64,000 nucleotides of DNA. Origin: Serpula lacrymans var. lacrymans S7.9 (lineage: Eukaryota; Basidiomycota; Agaricomycetes; Boletales; Serpulaceae). How positions within the stretch are numbered: the stretch's first letter is position 1; every line of letters begins with the position of its first letter. The notes beneath the pieces were generated by a model, which saw only the letters and a program-made list of their open reading frames with translations, did no database searches and had not been told where the DNA came from. Shown one piece after another: positions 49,222 through 60,615 of the stretch. Location of the stretch: NCBI RefSeq assembly GCF_000218685.1, contig NW_006763294.1:558001-622000 (forward strand), given 5' to 3'. The position numbers and the translations under genes were made by a program.

Positions 49222-50360
49222 CTATTGATCATAGGTATATCCTAGTGCGTGTTCCAATATCGCATGATAGACCACTCACATCATTTGCCGTAGAACAACG
49301 TTAAAAAGCGCTATATTTTTGAGTCATATAGAAATGGAGACTGATGTACGATCATAAATCCCGCATACTTAGCAGAAACCATGATTCTCTCTTGCCTTAT
49401 ATTCACCCCAATGCCGGCATCACGCGTCGTGAATGTACCCATGTAATTTCCACGTATGCTTCTTAGTCCCTCGACAAGTCAGATTCGGTTAAATACTGTC
49501 ATATGCATAGCAAATAGATCATTAGGTCCTCGGGCTCGGGGTGCTGGGTTGGAAGTATCGTGAAGTGCAGTGAGTGATATACCAAAATTATTCACTGCAG
49601 TGCCTTCCAGAATCTCACGCCGAATCGACATCACCGAAATCGATGGTGTACCCACTGATTGTTGCCACCTGAAACTTGACTTTAAGTACTCAATGCAGCA
49701 TTGCCCAAGCCTATGTCTGAGCTAATTATGAAGGTGATTCAATGTTGAACACAAAAGGGCTCGATTTCTTGTTAACGCGCCAGGCGCCGTCCTCGAGCCG
49801 ACCAGCTTGAGCTTGAAGGCTGTCGTTTCGCTCAAGGCGATTCACAGAGTTCATAGGACACTTGTATTCCAGCCATGCTGTCACTATAGGATCCTTCAAC
49901 CAAACATGGCGAGCCTTGTGTTCGTGGGTTCTATGCTACTTTCATCCCCCGCTCAACATACTATGACAAGTGTTAGGCAGCTCGCACTGCCCATGATGCG
50001 CTCCAAGAATAAAGCAAGGCGCTCTTGCAATAGGGATACTACGACGAAGTCATGTGTTGCGAATCACAATGTTTGGATCATTCATCCGATGGAACATTAC
50101 TAGATCTGACTTCGAGAGGAATCACTCCATGCTGACATCAAACGATCAATGATGAACTTCGTATAGCTATCATTGAGCTAAGTTTGTCATTGCCTGTCGC
50201 GCCTTCCCAATTGCTGTGCGTGGAATTAAATCGCACTCATATTGAGTTGTTAAAAGTGATTTCTACTCACGATACTCATGCAGTTGATGGACTGTCATAG
50301 TCGTACATAAACCAACTACTTGTTTCTCATCTCCAGCGCCCTTCCTCCCTTTCGCTGACC
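49222..50360. other. Spacer between DUF6533 copies 3 and 4
   Basis: About 1.1 kb. A 98-codon frame at 49807-50103 has no family resemblance or splice support and is not called. Nothing else is seen. Confidence 0.4.
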
Positions 50361-52001
50361 ATGCAATCAAGTGACTTCACTGGTGTAATTACTAATGACT
50401 TGGCGGAGCGCCTCTGTATGGGCTCTGCAGCTCTGTTGATTTATGACCATATAATCACGCTTGATCAGGAGGTGCGTTTGGGCCATCATCTAAACAATCA
50501 CCTACTGAACAATGATATATGCAAAGGTTGCGTACTTCTGGTCCAAGAGATGGAACATATCTCAGATACTTTATCTCAGTGTTAGTAACAAGATCATCAC
50601 TTTCGGCAATGTTTACTATGTATTCTAACATATTTTGGTGATGGTAGATTCGATATCTTTCTCTTTGCAATGTGGTGTATGTTCTCAGATCGTTTCAATG
50701 GTACTCTGCTTGCCACTTACTCTCTGATGCTATAGTTTCACCTTGCTGTGTCAGTACTATCCGTGTGATATCACTCTGCTAGTGATATTGAACTTGTTCC
50801 ATTCATAGCCTTTTTTCATGAAATGACAGTCGCGGTAGGGCTTTTCCGTCCCTTTGGTATATTTTCAAGCTCATTCAAAATTCTTGCAGGGGTACTTTTC
50901 CTCTCACTGAATTTGGCTGTCCTTTCCTGAATGATATGTTCAAGATGTGCAGGTGTGTCACGAACCCTATACGCATCAACTGCAGCAGTGTTAGTGCTTA
51001 GTCAAGGTAAGTGAGACACAAAGTACAGATACTAGTAGTACCTCGCGCTGAGCATATCAAACAGCCGTTCTATCGTTCCGTGTCTGGTACTTGTTCACGC
51101 ACAGCAAATTCTTTCAGATCATTATTGCCTCCATATTCACTTTATGCGTGGTATCCCAGTCATTTCTCATGGCCTTTACTTATAGCAACATTCAACTCGA
51201 GCCAGATAACCAAATTCCAGGCGTTGCATCTTGTGGATATTTGCCTCCATCATCTGCTTGGCATGTTTATTTGCCTGCCATCTTTTTGCACGTCACGATG
51301 TACGCGTTGACTCTCTACCGCCTGGCTCATAGCACCACGAGAATCTCATCAGGGGTATTTATCAAGCGGTTCATAGAGGAGTACGTGGTCATTTCTTCTT
51401 GCTCTTGGTGATGATATGCATTTACGCGATCTCAACAGGGGAGGTCCAATGTATTTCATGGCAACGAGTATGTATCCTTCCAAACAAAAGATTGAAAATT
51501 CTGACAAGTACGCGACAGTTGCTCTGATATTTACGGAAAGTAGTGTTTCGATAACCGACAACATGAAGGTGGGTCTTACGGGGATTCCGTATCTTACCCA
51601 AATTCTGATTCTTTTCATCGCTCCCATCAGGTGCGCTTGCCAGGGTTGGAATCATAGTGATTCATTCTCCATTTCGTTGTGATAAGCAACTTACATATAA
51701 ATGATTTACCTGCAGCCTAGCTTTCGCCATGATCACGATTGCCGTCTGCCATGCTCTACTGGGAATTCGCTCTCTCGCCGCTAAATACCATGTTGATCCA
51801 CGCTGGTTATTGAGTCACAATGAGCTCAGCCGAGTGCAATATAAAACAGGACCAGGGGGAGAACTGCTGGTGGAGATTGATGACAATTGCGATCGGGTCG
51901 ATGATGATGACTTGGCGCTCGCACAAGTCGAGTCAGACGAGAGAACCGTTCAAGACGGGGACATTTCTCCACACAAAAAGTGTGAGTGCGACGATTGCTA
52001 G
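50361..52001 (+). CDS. DUF6533-type multi-pass membrane protein, array copy 4
   Basis: Exon 1 starts at 50361 and ends SAALLIYDHIITLDQE|gtgcgt; the next exon reads VAYFWSKRWNISQILYLS. Then come IRYLSLCNVV, a helix exon (VSRTLYASTAAVLVLSQ) and the central exon (about 51080-51380). The central exon contains THSKFFQIIIASIFTLCVVS, CGYLPPSSAWHVYLPAIFLH and STTRISSGVFIKRFIEE. A GGPMYFMAT exon follows. The last exon (from about 51720) gives AMITIAVCHALLGIRSL, RWLLSHNELSRVQY and an acidic tail ending with several Cys residues (KCECDDC). All modules found in copies 1 and 3 are present. The copies differ at many positions, so the duplications are not recent. Confidence 0.72.
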
Positions 52002-52907
52002 CAGCGTTCGAATGCGAAGGTATGTCTTTACTGTGGCAACTAGGGACCGCACTAATCTTGCGACATAAATGATCATCAGAATGGAATGACATTTGTAGGC
52101 ACAGAGAGCCTGACCTAAGGGAGGATGAACATTGACAGCTTTGTTAGTCACGATGTGACGTTCGATATACACTCGTTTATATCTGTACTTGATTTATCTT
52201 ACTATAATGATGATTTCTGTTAGGCCGAGAGAATGTGATACTTTGTTTTTGGTGCGAAACGACAGGAAACATCGGATGACCAGAAATGAATCCAAAAACA
52301 TGAACACAATGATGGATCGATGCACGACGTTCCCGAGATAGATCAAAGCAGAGGATAAACAGCGTACAGTTCGATGGTATTGATGATCAGTGGATAGGCC
52401 CGGTATGTGCATCAACACAGGTTAAGTTTGATGATACTGAAAATGAGGAAAATAAAAACATTACTGTACACCAAAGACTCACCATGCTGCACGAAACTTC
52501 TCATGATATCATCAGAGGTAGATAGATGGCCGTCGGTTACCATATAGTATAGTATGTGACACTCACTTGATAAAAGACAGCTGCGAAGATACACATGGAT
52601 AACTTGCTTTGTGCTTGACAGTCAGAGAAAATCATCGGTGTGATACTCACATTATCATTGTATGCCTTCACCCTATTCCGATTACATGATGACGGACAAG
52701 GAGGGGAACAAGCGCCTGGCAAACAAGCGCTCGTACGGATATACGGCCTGGTTCGAACTCAATGGATCTCCGCTTGATAATGATTTTTCCCACCCTGCCC
52801 GCCACGTCCAACGGCGACAGAACTAAAAAAACAACTGCGCGTTGACGAACTCACGTGCCTTTTTCTTTTTTCCACTGACGACCTCGTTGTTGCCCACGTC
52901 GCCCACG
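52002..52907. other. Gap between DUF6533 array and RER1
   Basis: Short frames on both strands only; the last part is the RER1 promoter. Nothing recognised. Confidence 0.4.
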
Positions 52908-53910
52908 ATGATGTCCTCCGACGACCAGCCTTCTTCTTCTCCTCTTGCCTCTGCGCAAGCGATGGTATCGAAAGCACAACGACAATATCAGCAGACGCTT
53001 GACAGATGGACACCACACGTCCTACACCGCTGGCTTGCTACCGCGGGTCTGCTTGGTCTCTTCATGCTTCGAATCGTCTTCGCCCAAGGAGTAAGTCTAG
53101 CGTGTTTTAGTTCATCTTGCATTCGTGTATTCATATATTTTTGTGAATGAACAGTGGTACATTGGTTTGTCATTCATTAACTTAGAATGTTATATTTTCA
53201 CTCACTTGTCATTACCACGCCTCGATTGCAGTATGCTGTAAGTTTGTGAAATTATCCTGCTCTGCCTGATTCTTCTCATGAACCTCCGTAGATGGCCTGG
53301 CAATTTACCTTCTCAACCTTCTCCTCGCTTTCCTTCAACCGAAATTCGACCCTTCCCTTCAAGAGGATCTCATAGCAGATGAGATTGAAGAGGGTGGCCC
53401 AGAAGACACTGCGAATGTACTTCCCCAGCAGCGTGATGATGAATTCAGGCCATTCGTAAGGCGACTACCTGAATGGCAGTTCTGGTACGTCTCAAGCTAC
53501 ACCATTATCCGCACCGTTTCTAACATTATTTCATCGTCTATTTTTGATGACTTCATTACGTAGGTTGAGCGCTACTCGGGCAACACTCATTTCGTTGTTA
53601 TGCACCTCGTCGGAAGTATTTGATGTCCCTGTCTACTGGCCAATACTTGTAGTATATTTCTGCGTTCTCTTTGCTCTGACTATGCGGAGGCAGATTCAGT
53701 AAGTGATATTTTTCTATCTGAATTGTGGAGGCCTCTCCTTTTTCTTCACCAAACTCTTCATGCATATTTCTATGCATCTCTTGGTTTTCCCCCTCTATGT
53801 ATATGCTATGGGTTTGGCTGACCGTTTCTCCCACTTTAAGGCACATGATCAAATACAAGTACATTCCCTTCGACATTGGTCGTAAGGCGCGATATGGCGG
53901 GAACAAGTAG
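52908..53910 (+). CDS. RER1: ER retention/retrieval receptor RER1
   Basis: Six exons (52908..53090, 53155..53164, 53232..53237, 53292..53484, 53564..53698, 53841..53910) join in phase to 198 residues, the usual length. RER1 is a four-helix membrane protein of the early Golgi that sorts membrane proteins back to the ER in COPI vesicles. Diagnostic parts are the [20 protein letters not shown] and [20 protein letters not shown] helices, [32 protein letters not shown], the [19 protein letters not shown] helix and [19 protein letters not shown]. Two consecutive micro-exons of 10 and 6 nt are needed to restore WYIVCYG; both have good GT..AG neighbours. ATG 52908 fits the family; a longer in-frame start at 52842 looks like leader. 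Confidence 0.93.
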
Positions 53911-55098
53911 ACTTGTACATGACTTTTCTATAGATTAGCAGGATGCAGAAAGAGGGTGGATTCTATCTTCACCATCTACACTGTATTCGAGTGGATGGTG
54001 GTACGTTACGGTACAGATTTAAACTGAATGATAATACCCCGCAGGGTTCTTTGATACCAAGCTTGACTCACCCCTTTTATCGCTCAGTTCTTCAGATGTA
54101 AGCACGTAGTGCGTTCTATTTCATTCAGTTCAGTTGAGGCGTCGCTGGACTTATTAATTTTGTATCAGGTTTACCTCGACGGCATTGCATGAACATTGTC
54201 AAGCGGCTTGTTTACGCAAAAATTTCTTGATGCTGTTTTGGTTGATAATTAAACGCTCAAGTTACAAGGGATACATCTCAAAGCTCAATTGATTCTTGTG
54301 CCGCTCATCAGAAATCATTGTTGATGAAAGCTGGACTGCTTATATGCTCTATTATGGCAGATTGGACTTATATCGGTACAGCATTTCGTTTTCCAATTCC
54401 ACCACATTGGTTCAATTATCGATCATGCACCGGTTCACAAAATTGACGAGTGTGTTTACCGCTTTTGCCTGGTTCGAGTTCACGGGCATGGCGCATGGAG
54501 CTTTACCGACTAGAAAATTATCTGGGCGTCCCGGTATCAATCCTCTATTTCTCATGGGCTTTTACCGGTATATAGCCTGTACTGTTCAGCCTTTCCCATT
54601 GTTCCTTGTTTTATGAACAGCTGACGAGTTCTTTGTTGACGCCGGTCCATTTTTGCTGTGCGTTATTCTGGTTTTATCGAGCCCTTTATCCTAATTTGTT
54701 ATTATGTGGTTCTTCTTTGTTTTGCATCTATTGTCTGCCGTGACTTTTTCTTTCATCAATGGCGGGGGTTCATTCCTTGAATATCTTTGTGCTAAAGACG
54801 GTCCTGCCAACAACAAATCAGATTTCGGAGAAGCGTTAACAGGGGGCAACAGGTTCCCTTCTGCGGTTTTTTTTTTTCAAGCCCGGCTCATCCAGAAGTT
54901 CCGTCGGACCGCCAATGCATTAACCCTAACCACATACTACATCTCCAGGGATTCTCGTGACCTCTTCCGCGACGCTTACACTGTAAGTCAGCATTTCAAG
55001 CCTAATAGTTTCAAGGAGTAAGGCTGTTTGCTCTGTAATCAAATTTCACTTTGATTGTCCTCGTTATCGCGATACTTACTTTTTGGTTGTCAGTTGAT
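53911..55098. other. Gap upstream of glycerate-kinase-like gene
   Basis: Two frames of about 105 codons (54296-54616 and 54704-55021) have no family resemblance. A donor gtaagt at 54982 and acceptor at 55092, six bases before the kinase ATG, suggest that the kinase has a spliced 5' leader. The rest is unexplained. Confidence 0.35.
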
Positions 55099-56441
55099 AT
55101 GCCTGCAGATGGCGGCGATCTGCCAGCGGTGGCACATATGGTCGAACATGTGTTGACACACTTGGAGAATCACCGAGCAAGGTTTTCGACAATCTCCTCA
55201 AACTCCTCCCCATCTTCATCAGCCGCCCCTCCCCCACTCTTCGTAGGCGCTCAAGGTCCACAAGGTTCTGGAAAGACGTACCTGACATCTCGCTTGAGAG
55301 AGGCACTCGGGAAGAAGGGGGTGCGAGCTGTGGTGATGAGCTTGGATGATCTGTATTTGACGCATGAGGGCTTGGTGCAGGTTGCTGGGGGGAACTTGGA
55401 TGGGAGTGAGAGAACTGGAAACGTGCTGTTGAAGGGAAGAGGTTTGCCTGGGACGCATGATGTCCAGCTTGGAACGGAAGTGCTGGGTGCTCTGAAGGAG
55501 ATTAACGGCGCTGTCGGAGTAGACGGAGAGGGAAGCTTCAACAAGCAAGGTAGAACAATAGAGCTCCCCAGTTTCGAGAAATCATTGTTCGAAGGCGAAG
55601 GCGATCGTTTACCGCGTGGAGAGGGAAAAGGAACTGTGGTTAGTGCACCGCCTACGGTGGATGTGGTTGTGCTAGAAGGTTGGTGTGTTGGGTTCTATCC
55701 AGTGAGCGACGAGTGTTTGAAGAGGAGGTGGACGGGGGCGAAACAGGCGGAAGGTGGTGGAGGCGGAGGGTGGGAGGAAGGGCTGACGGAGTCGGACAAG
55801 GCTAGTGTTCGCGGGCTCATGGGTGTTTGTGAGATGGCGGGTGTGAGGATGGAAGATGTAGAAGAGGTGAACGAGAAGCTGAAAGCGTATGTAGACTGGT
55901 GGCAAATGCTTGACATGTTCTTACAGGTGAGCTATGCGCGCTGCCCTTCACGTTCTTACAATTACCTACGTGGCTCCCACCGCTCACTGCAAACGCGACT
56001 CTAAACAGATTAAACCGCCAGAACATTCGCCCTACGCAATCATCTATAAGTGGAGGCTGCAGCAGGAACATAACATGAAATCCCGGAATGGAGGCAAGGG
56101 AATGTCAGATGAGCAGGTCAAGAGGTATTTGTCCATTTCATCTTGTTTGTTTCACGTTTGTTCTATGCATTGTGACCTCTTATCCCCATCTACTCGGTTT
56201 ATGGGAACCTCGTCACATCTTCTTTTTCAGATTCGTCGATCGTTACATTCCGGGATATGTCTTCTTTGGGGACGGGGTGACGAAAGGATTGGAGGCTGAC
56301 GTGAAGGCTGAAGAAGGCAAATGTGACAACGAGGCGTCAGTACAGGGTGCTTTAACTGCACGTCGACCCTCGTGGATCGGGAGAGGACTGGTAATCACAA
56401 TTGGAGAGGAGAGAGAAGTGCTTGGCGTTGACTCGTTCTAG
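55099..56441 (+). CDS. P-loop kinase, glycerate kinase-like (TDA10/YGR205W type)
   Basis: Three exons (55099..55926, 56009..56124, 56231..56441) give 384 residues. The ATP-binding P-loop GPQGSGKT lies near residue 53 and is followed by VVMSLDDLYLTHEGL, RGLPGTHDVQLGTE, ELPSFEKSLFEGEGDRLP and VVVLEGWCVGFYP. These match the family of yeast YGR205W (TDA10), related to phosphoribulokinase/uridine kinase folds and to plant D-glycerate 3-kinase. The expected reaction is ATP-dependent phosphorylation of D-glycerate, but this is not proven for the fungal branch. The end (SPYAIIYKWRLQQEHNM, DRYIPGYVFFGDGV) is also typical. The protein is longer than yeast TDA10 (about 290) because of Gly/Glu-rich insertions and a C-terminal extension. 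No targeting signal is seen. Confidence 0.85.
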
Positions 56442-57375
56442 AAGATATGTCATAGACAGGGACGATTGTGAAGGGAGTTCGCAGAATGGACTGGGAGAAG
56501 CATCTATGGTGAGCATGTCTTTGCTTCACTTGCAGTCTCGTGGCTTACGCTACTGTTTAGGCTAATAAGGCCGTGTAGTAATATGAACAAGGGACACGAT
56601 ATCAACGTACACGCACGTTATATGGTCGTTGGCCTTTTGATACACAATTTCTTGTTTGAGCTCATCTAACACCTCCCTCGAGATCTCGTCAGCTTTTTAT
56701 GGAGGTCGTGTGCCCCAACGATGCATCGCCGAGGTGATACCACGTTCAAAATCACAAGGTCCGGGTTCTGGGCCATTCTTGCATCGTTGATCTCGTTCTG
56801 AGAATGTGATCGCACGACTTGCTTCGATAGGGAAGTGACAGATATGTATATATAAGCTGATGGCACGTTGTGACTCGAAAGAAAGGATTGTAAAGCCGCA
56901 GGAAATGAAGCGCAGCATAATATTACCTGAACTCATAGTTGCACTTGTTTTGTGGGCCCCTAAGCTCGAGTGTATTTACGCCCCTATCGAGAGGTTTTGT
57001 AATGACCGATTTATTGCCGACGCTACGCCTTGAATCAGGTACCGTGACGCTGTACCTAGACTGGACTGTCCATGATTGTTTTGTACTACGTCGTCGTATA
57101 CAGGAGTAGTATGCATAACATATCAGATCCAGGCATTCTGTCTCGAAGTGAACGGTTGAGTCCAGTAGTTGTTGAAAGTATGCTTCCGCGAAGGTACAGC
57201 TAGGAGAATTGCAACCGGACCGGGACCAGCATGGAGAGAATCTCACAGCTTGCTGACAATCAAATGCAATCGAAATTATATATTCGCGATCAGTAAACTC
57301 ATCATAAGTACCTAACACCGTCTGTCTCAGTCGACCTCCTCTCCAAAAACCATTGTCTGCTCTTGCACCGTGACA
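56442..57375. other. Gap without recognised gene
   Basis: A minus-strand frame of 179 codons (56923-57462) overlaps the start of the next gene; it has an irregular, Cys/Ser/Arg-rich composition and is not called. Nothing else is seen. Confidence 0.4.
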
Positions 57376-58730
57376 ATGTATCCAATCCCCACACACACCG
57401 TCAACCTCATCCTGCAGTACATCTGTCCTCCATCCCAGCTCGACCAGCCCCTCCCCCCACACCTCATCTCAAAATCACTTCTCCAGAGACATCACTTCCT
57501 CTCCATTTTCCCCAATGATTCTCTCGAATACCTCTGCTGGCCGTCTTCTCAGAGCTCCAAGGCGGTGGAGCTGTTAGAGTCGTTCGTGGCAGTCAAGCGG
57601 GACTGGGATGTAGAGGGGGACGAGTTCGCTGTGCGGTACACTTCAGACCGAGAACACACGTGCGCCCATGTGCGTGTCACGACGGGAGAAGGACTCGACG
57701 ATGATGATACCGGCGCGAGGCTAGTTTTCCAGTGGGACGACGTGGACGGGTGGAAATACCACGATCTCCAGCTCATGCCTTTCCCACCCGCCTCCCATGC
57801 GACCTTGGGAGAAGCTTCGTCGACGGCTTCATCCATTCAAGTTCCATACGATTCGAAACTAAACGGCACAGAACGTTCCCGCGAATTCGACGTCGCGAAA
57901 GATGCTGATGGGACTGAAGACGACGACGACGACGACGACGATTCGTATTGGAACGCGTATGGTGCGCACGAGGATAGCAGCCCGAGTGCCCTCCTAGGCT
58001 CTGCTGTCAACTCCAAGACGAGCGGTAGCGGAGAAGGAGCAGAGGACGCATATTGGGCGCAGTACGCTTCAGTTCAAGGTAAGTCATTTTTTCCTTCTCC
58101 TCGTCCTCTGTCACTAAACGTTTACTTTCTTTGATGTTAGGAACTGGCGATTCGACGCTTCCGTCCCCTCTGCCTGTTAAAAACCGCGCACTCCATCCGG
58201 CCAGCGACCCACATCGTTTCGCCGCAAGCCAAGAAGAACCCATCGCGATCCCTCTTTCTGCCATCCACTCGCGTTCGCGGTTCACCCATCTAGGCCCACC
58301 TTCGCCAAATACGCTCACCGACCTACTCAACGTCATCTCTCCTCGCCGCGACGAGTTCCCATCGCCGTTGTCCGATCCAGAAGAGTCAGAGACGGCGTCG
58401 GATACGCCGTCGCCGTTCTCTGCGCTAGATCAGCCTGAAACGATTACACCGCTGTCGGCGGCGGATAGCGATCAATATGCAGACGTATCGATGGTGTCTC
58501 GGCGAGGTGCTAGTGTGAACGGAACAGCTCATTCGACTGTGGGTCTTGGTGAGGGTCTTCGAATAATAACAGGGGATAACGAAGAGGACGATGGGATACT
58601 CAGGGACGCAGTCAAAGGGATTCACTCTCTATGGAAGGCTGGGAGGAGGAAGCAAAGCGCTGTTCGGTCACAAAGCGACGAAGACGCTCATTTCTTGCGT
58701 GTAGTTCGTGAGGCTATCGGTCAGTCATAG
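57376..58730 (+). CDS. Acidic, low-complexity protein of unknown function
   Basis: Two exons (57376..58078, 58141..58730) give 430 residues. The first 130 residues look folded (MYPIPTHTVNLILQYICPPS, then LISKSLLQRHHFLSIFPN and a Trp-containing segment FQWDDVDGWKYHDLQLMPFP). The middle has a long Asp run (residues around 182-190, from a GAC repeat at 57919-57940) and two similar motifs, DDSYWNAYGA and EDAYWAQYAS, which could be short linear binding elements. The second exon is Ser/Pro-rich with an ending that again looks helical (LRDAVKGIHSLWKAGRRK, then FLRVVREAIGQS). I do not recognise the family. The ATG at 57376 is the first in frame; a GTG precedes it. Confidence 0.75.
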
Positions 58731-58778
58731 CGAGTATCTTATTGTAGTTCGCATCCATACGGGCATAATGAATCACGC

Positions 58779-58802
58779 ATATATATAATATATAATATAT
58801 AT
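58779..58802. repeat. AT dinucleotide-rich stretch
   Basis: atatatataatatataatatatat lies just beyond the convergent 3' ends of the acidic protein gene and the DPBB gene. It is simple sequence and possibly part of 3' end formation signals. Confidence 0.7.
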
Positions 58803-58908
58803 CCCAAGAAAAGATTCTGTACCTGGTGTCTATGAAGTAGTAGCTACAGAGGAAAAAGCAGATGTATTTGACTGAATGAACACTATTGGGTAGTAGGTGC
58901 ATGCATGC

Positions 58909-59957
58909 TCAATATGATGATGACGATAATGATAGCAATCCGTTCCCTTCGACGAAAAAACCGATCTTGATGAGGGCGAAGTTGAGCTGGAGGAGCATGT
59001 CGGGGTTTTGGGGCGTGAATGTCGGCACCGCGGTTGGCACTGCAGCACTTGACGATGTAGAGGATGAAGAGATGGTGGATGACGTTGTGCTCGTGGTGGA
59101 GGTGGTGCTAACCCAGGTGGAAGTCGAAGTGGAGGTGGGCGTGTACACGTAGGTACTGGTAGGGGGCGGGGGCGGGGGCGACCAAGTTGTTTGAGGTGCC
59201 CATGACGTCGTAGGCGTTGCACTCGTCGTCGGTGCACCGTCACCGTAGGTCCAGTCTCCATAGAGCTCTCCCACGCTTGTGTCAGCGAAGTACTGGAAAA
59301 GCCCCTGGCTGAAGTCTAGACCGAGGTACGGACAACCAGGACACTTGTTTGTGTTTGATGATCAGGTTCTGGGTGGCTGACGGTTGAATGATGGGGGAAA
59401 AGATGCTCACTTCGTCGGTGATCTGTGCTTGCGTGGTCTTGTCGCCTACAGTGATGGTGATCATTGCGAAACAGTGTGCGCCGCCATCGAATTGCTGTGC
59501 GAGTTCGTATGTCAGCTCGACAACCCGATCAGGTCGGTAGAGCAAGGCTTACTGCAGAATTTAGGGCCACGATCTATGACCACAATTGCATGATTGGCAA
59601 CTGAGATATAACACAATGCTGAAGACATAATTGCTCACATAGTCACTTGGCTGGTTGAAAACCCCACATGCGCCTCTGTATATGTCATCCTCAGCACATT
59701 ACCAAGCGAGAGTTGGGGAATAGAACGTACGTGCCATCCTGGAAGTATGTAAACCGAGAGCTTCCATCGCGTTTACTGAGAGCTGTATCCGATACACCGA
59801 TAGCTGTACCATTCATTTCAGGCAACGCGCGATTGTGGCCTAAGACTCGGGGACGAGCATGGGCTTTCTTGAGGTTCTGAGCAACTGCGAAACCGGCATC
59901 TCTACAAACGGAGAGCAAGAGACCTGAAAAGACAGACAAGAAGATAAAAGAGCGCAT
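58909..59957 (-). CDS. Secreted double-psi beta-barrel (barwin/RlpA-like) protein with Ser/Thr/Pro tail
   Basis: Five exons (59731..59957, 59639..59675, 59553..59573, 59411..59494, 58909..59343) give 267 residues. MRSFIFLSVFSGLLLSVC is a signal peptide. The DPBB domain reads FTYFQDGTGACGVFNQPSDY, IVALNSAQFDGGAHCF, TITVGDKTTQAQITDECPGC and PYLGLDFSQGLFQYFAD. This domain type occurs in expansin-like, barwin and cerato-platanin-related secreted proteins that bind or loosen cell-wall polysaccharides; catalytic residues of true endoglucanases are not evident. The C-terminal 100 residues are Pro, Thr and Ser repeats, probably O-glycosylated. The 21-nt exon 59553..59573 supplies the conserved IVALNSA. 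A decayed relative lies at 61865-62576 on the same strand. Confidence 0.87.
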
Positions 59958-60312
59958 TGTATATTTTTTTTTTGTAGTGACTGTGGTTGGTTGTTTAGGA
60001 AATGACAAGACACAAGATGAAAGACGTTAGTAGACGTTACTGACACTGATTTTTTCTCAACGCGACTCAGTTCGATGGCTGCCTGGACCTTTCCGCTTAG
60101 TCAGACCAAGTCATCAAATCTCCGCTTTGTCTCCTGCCAAGGCTTTTTTGTCAGGGCCAGCCGCGGCGAATTTAGACGCGATATTTTGCAATATTTTGTC
60201 AGTGTGGCTCTGCAGTCTTCACCGTTTGTTTCCAGTGCCAGTGAACGGGGATGATCAGTCTCAGGCTCTTGGGCGGCGCGAGCGAAGCAAACACAGGTTG
60301 ACCAGAGGTGGT
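59958..60312. other. Promoter region of DPBB gene
   Basis: Short upstream region between the DPBB gene and a small minus-strand frame. No clear elements. Confidence 0.35.
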
Positions 60313-60615
60313 CTACCCAGTGAGCCGCAGTTCCAAAAGCTGGACTGGTACTGCTAAGTCACTGGCAACCATTATATCCTTTTGGCTATACGCAGCAACT
60401 TCCTCTGTTTCAGGCGATGATTCGGTTCTCTGCAGAACTTCTGTTTCATTTTCCGCAAAAGACTGCGCCAATTCAGTTAGAATACCGAGGAGCCGTGCAC
60501 ATGATGCTAGACCGCACCAGCATAGCTCGTTGAACAGGTCGTCAGCCATATCGATATACTGTATCTGCACTCGGGCAGATTCATCGTGACCCTTGTACAT
60601 GGAATCCTCCGACAT
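60313..60615 (-). CDS. Small hypothetical protein
   Basis: A single uninterrupted frame of 100 residues starts MSEDSMYKGHDESARVQIQY and has a central Cys-containing helix-like stretch (FNELCWCGLASCARLLGIL) and an acidic part (SPETEEVAAYSQKD). No signal peptide or known domain. The composition is protein-like and the ATG is reasonable, but there is no other support; it may be one exon of something larger. Confidence 0.4.
   Translation of the reverse strand: MSEDSMYKGHDESARVQIQYIDMADDLFNELCWCGLASCARLLGILTELAQSFAENETEVLQRTESSPETEEVAAYSQKDIMVASDLAVPVQLLELRLTG

Noticed and set aside
49807..50103. 98-codon frame between DUF6533 copies 3 and 4
   Set aside because: It has none of the family motifs and a random-looking composition.
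54296..54616. Possible small secreted protein (frame with a hydrophobic start around MHRFTKLTSVF)
   Set aside because: No cleavage-site context, splice support or family resemblance; kept only as unexplained sequence.
56923..57462. Minus-strand frame of 179 codons upstream of the acidic protein gene
   Set aside because: It overlaps the start of a better-supported gene in antisense, has an irregular Cys/Ser/Arg-rich composition, no recognisable domain and no splice support.
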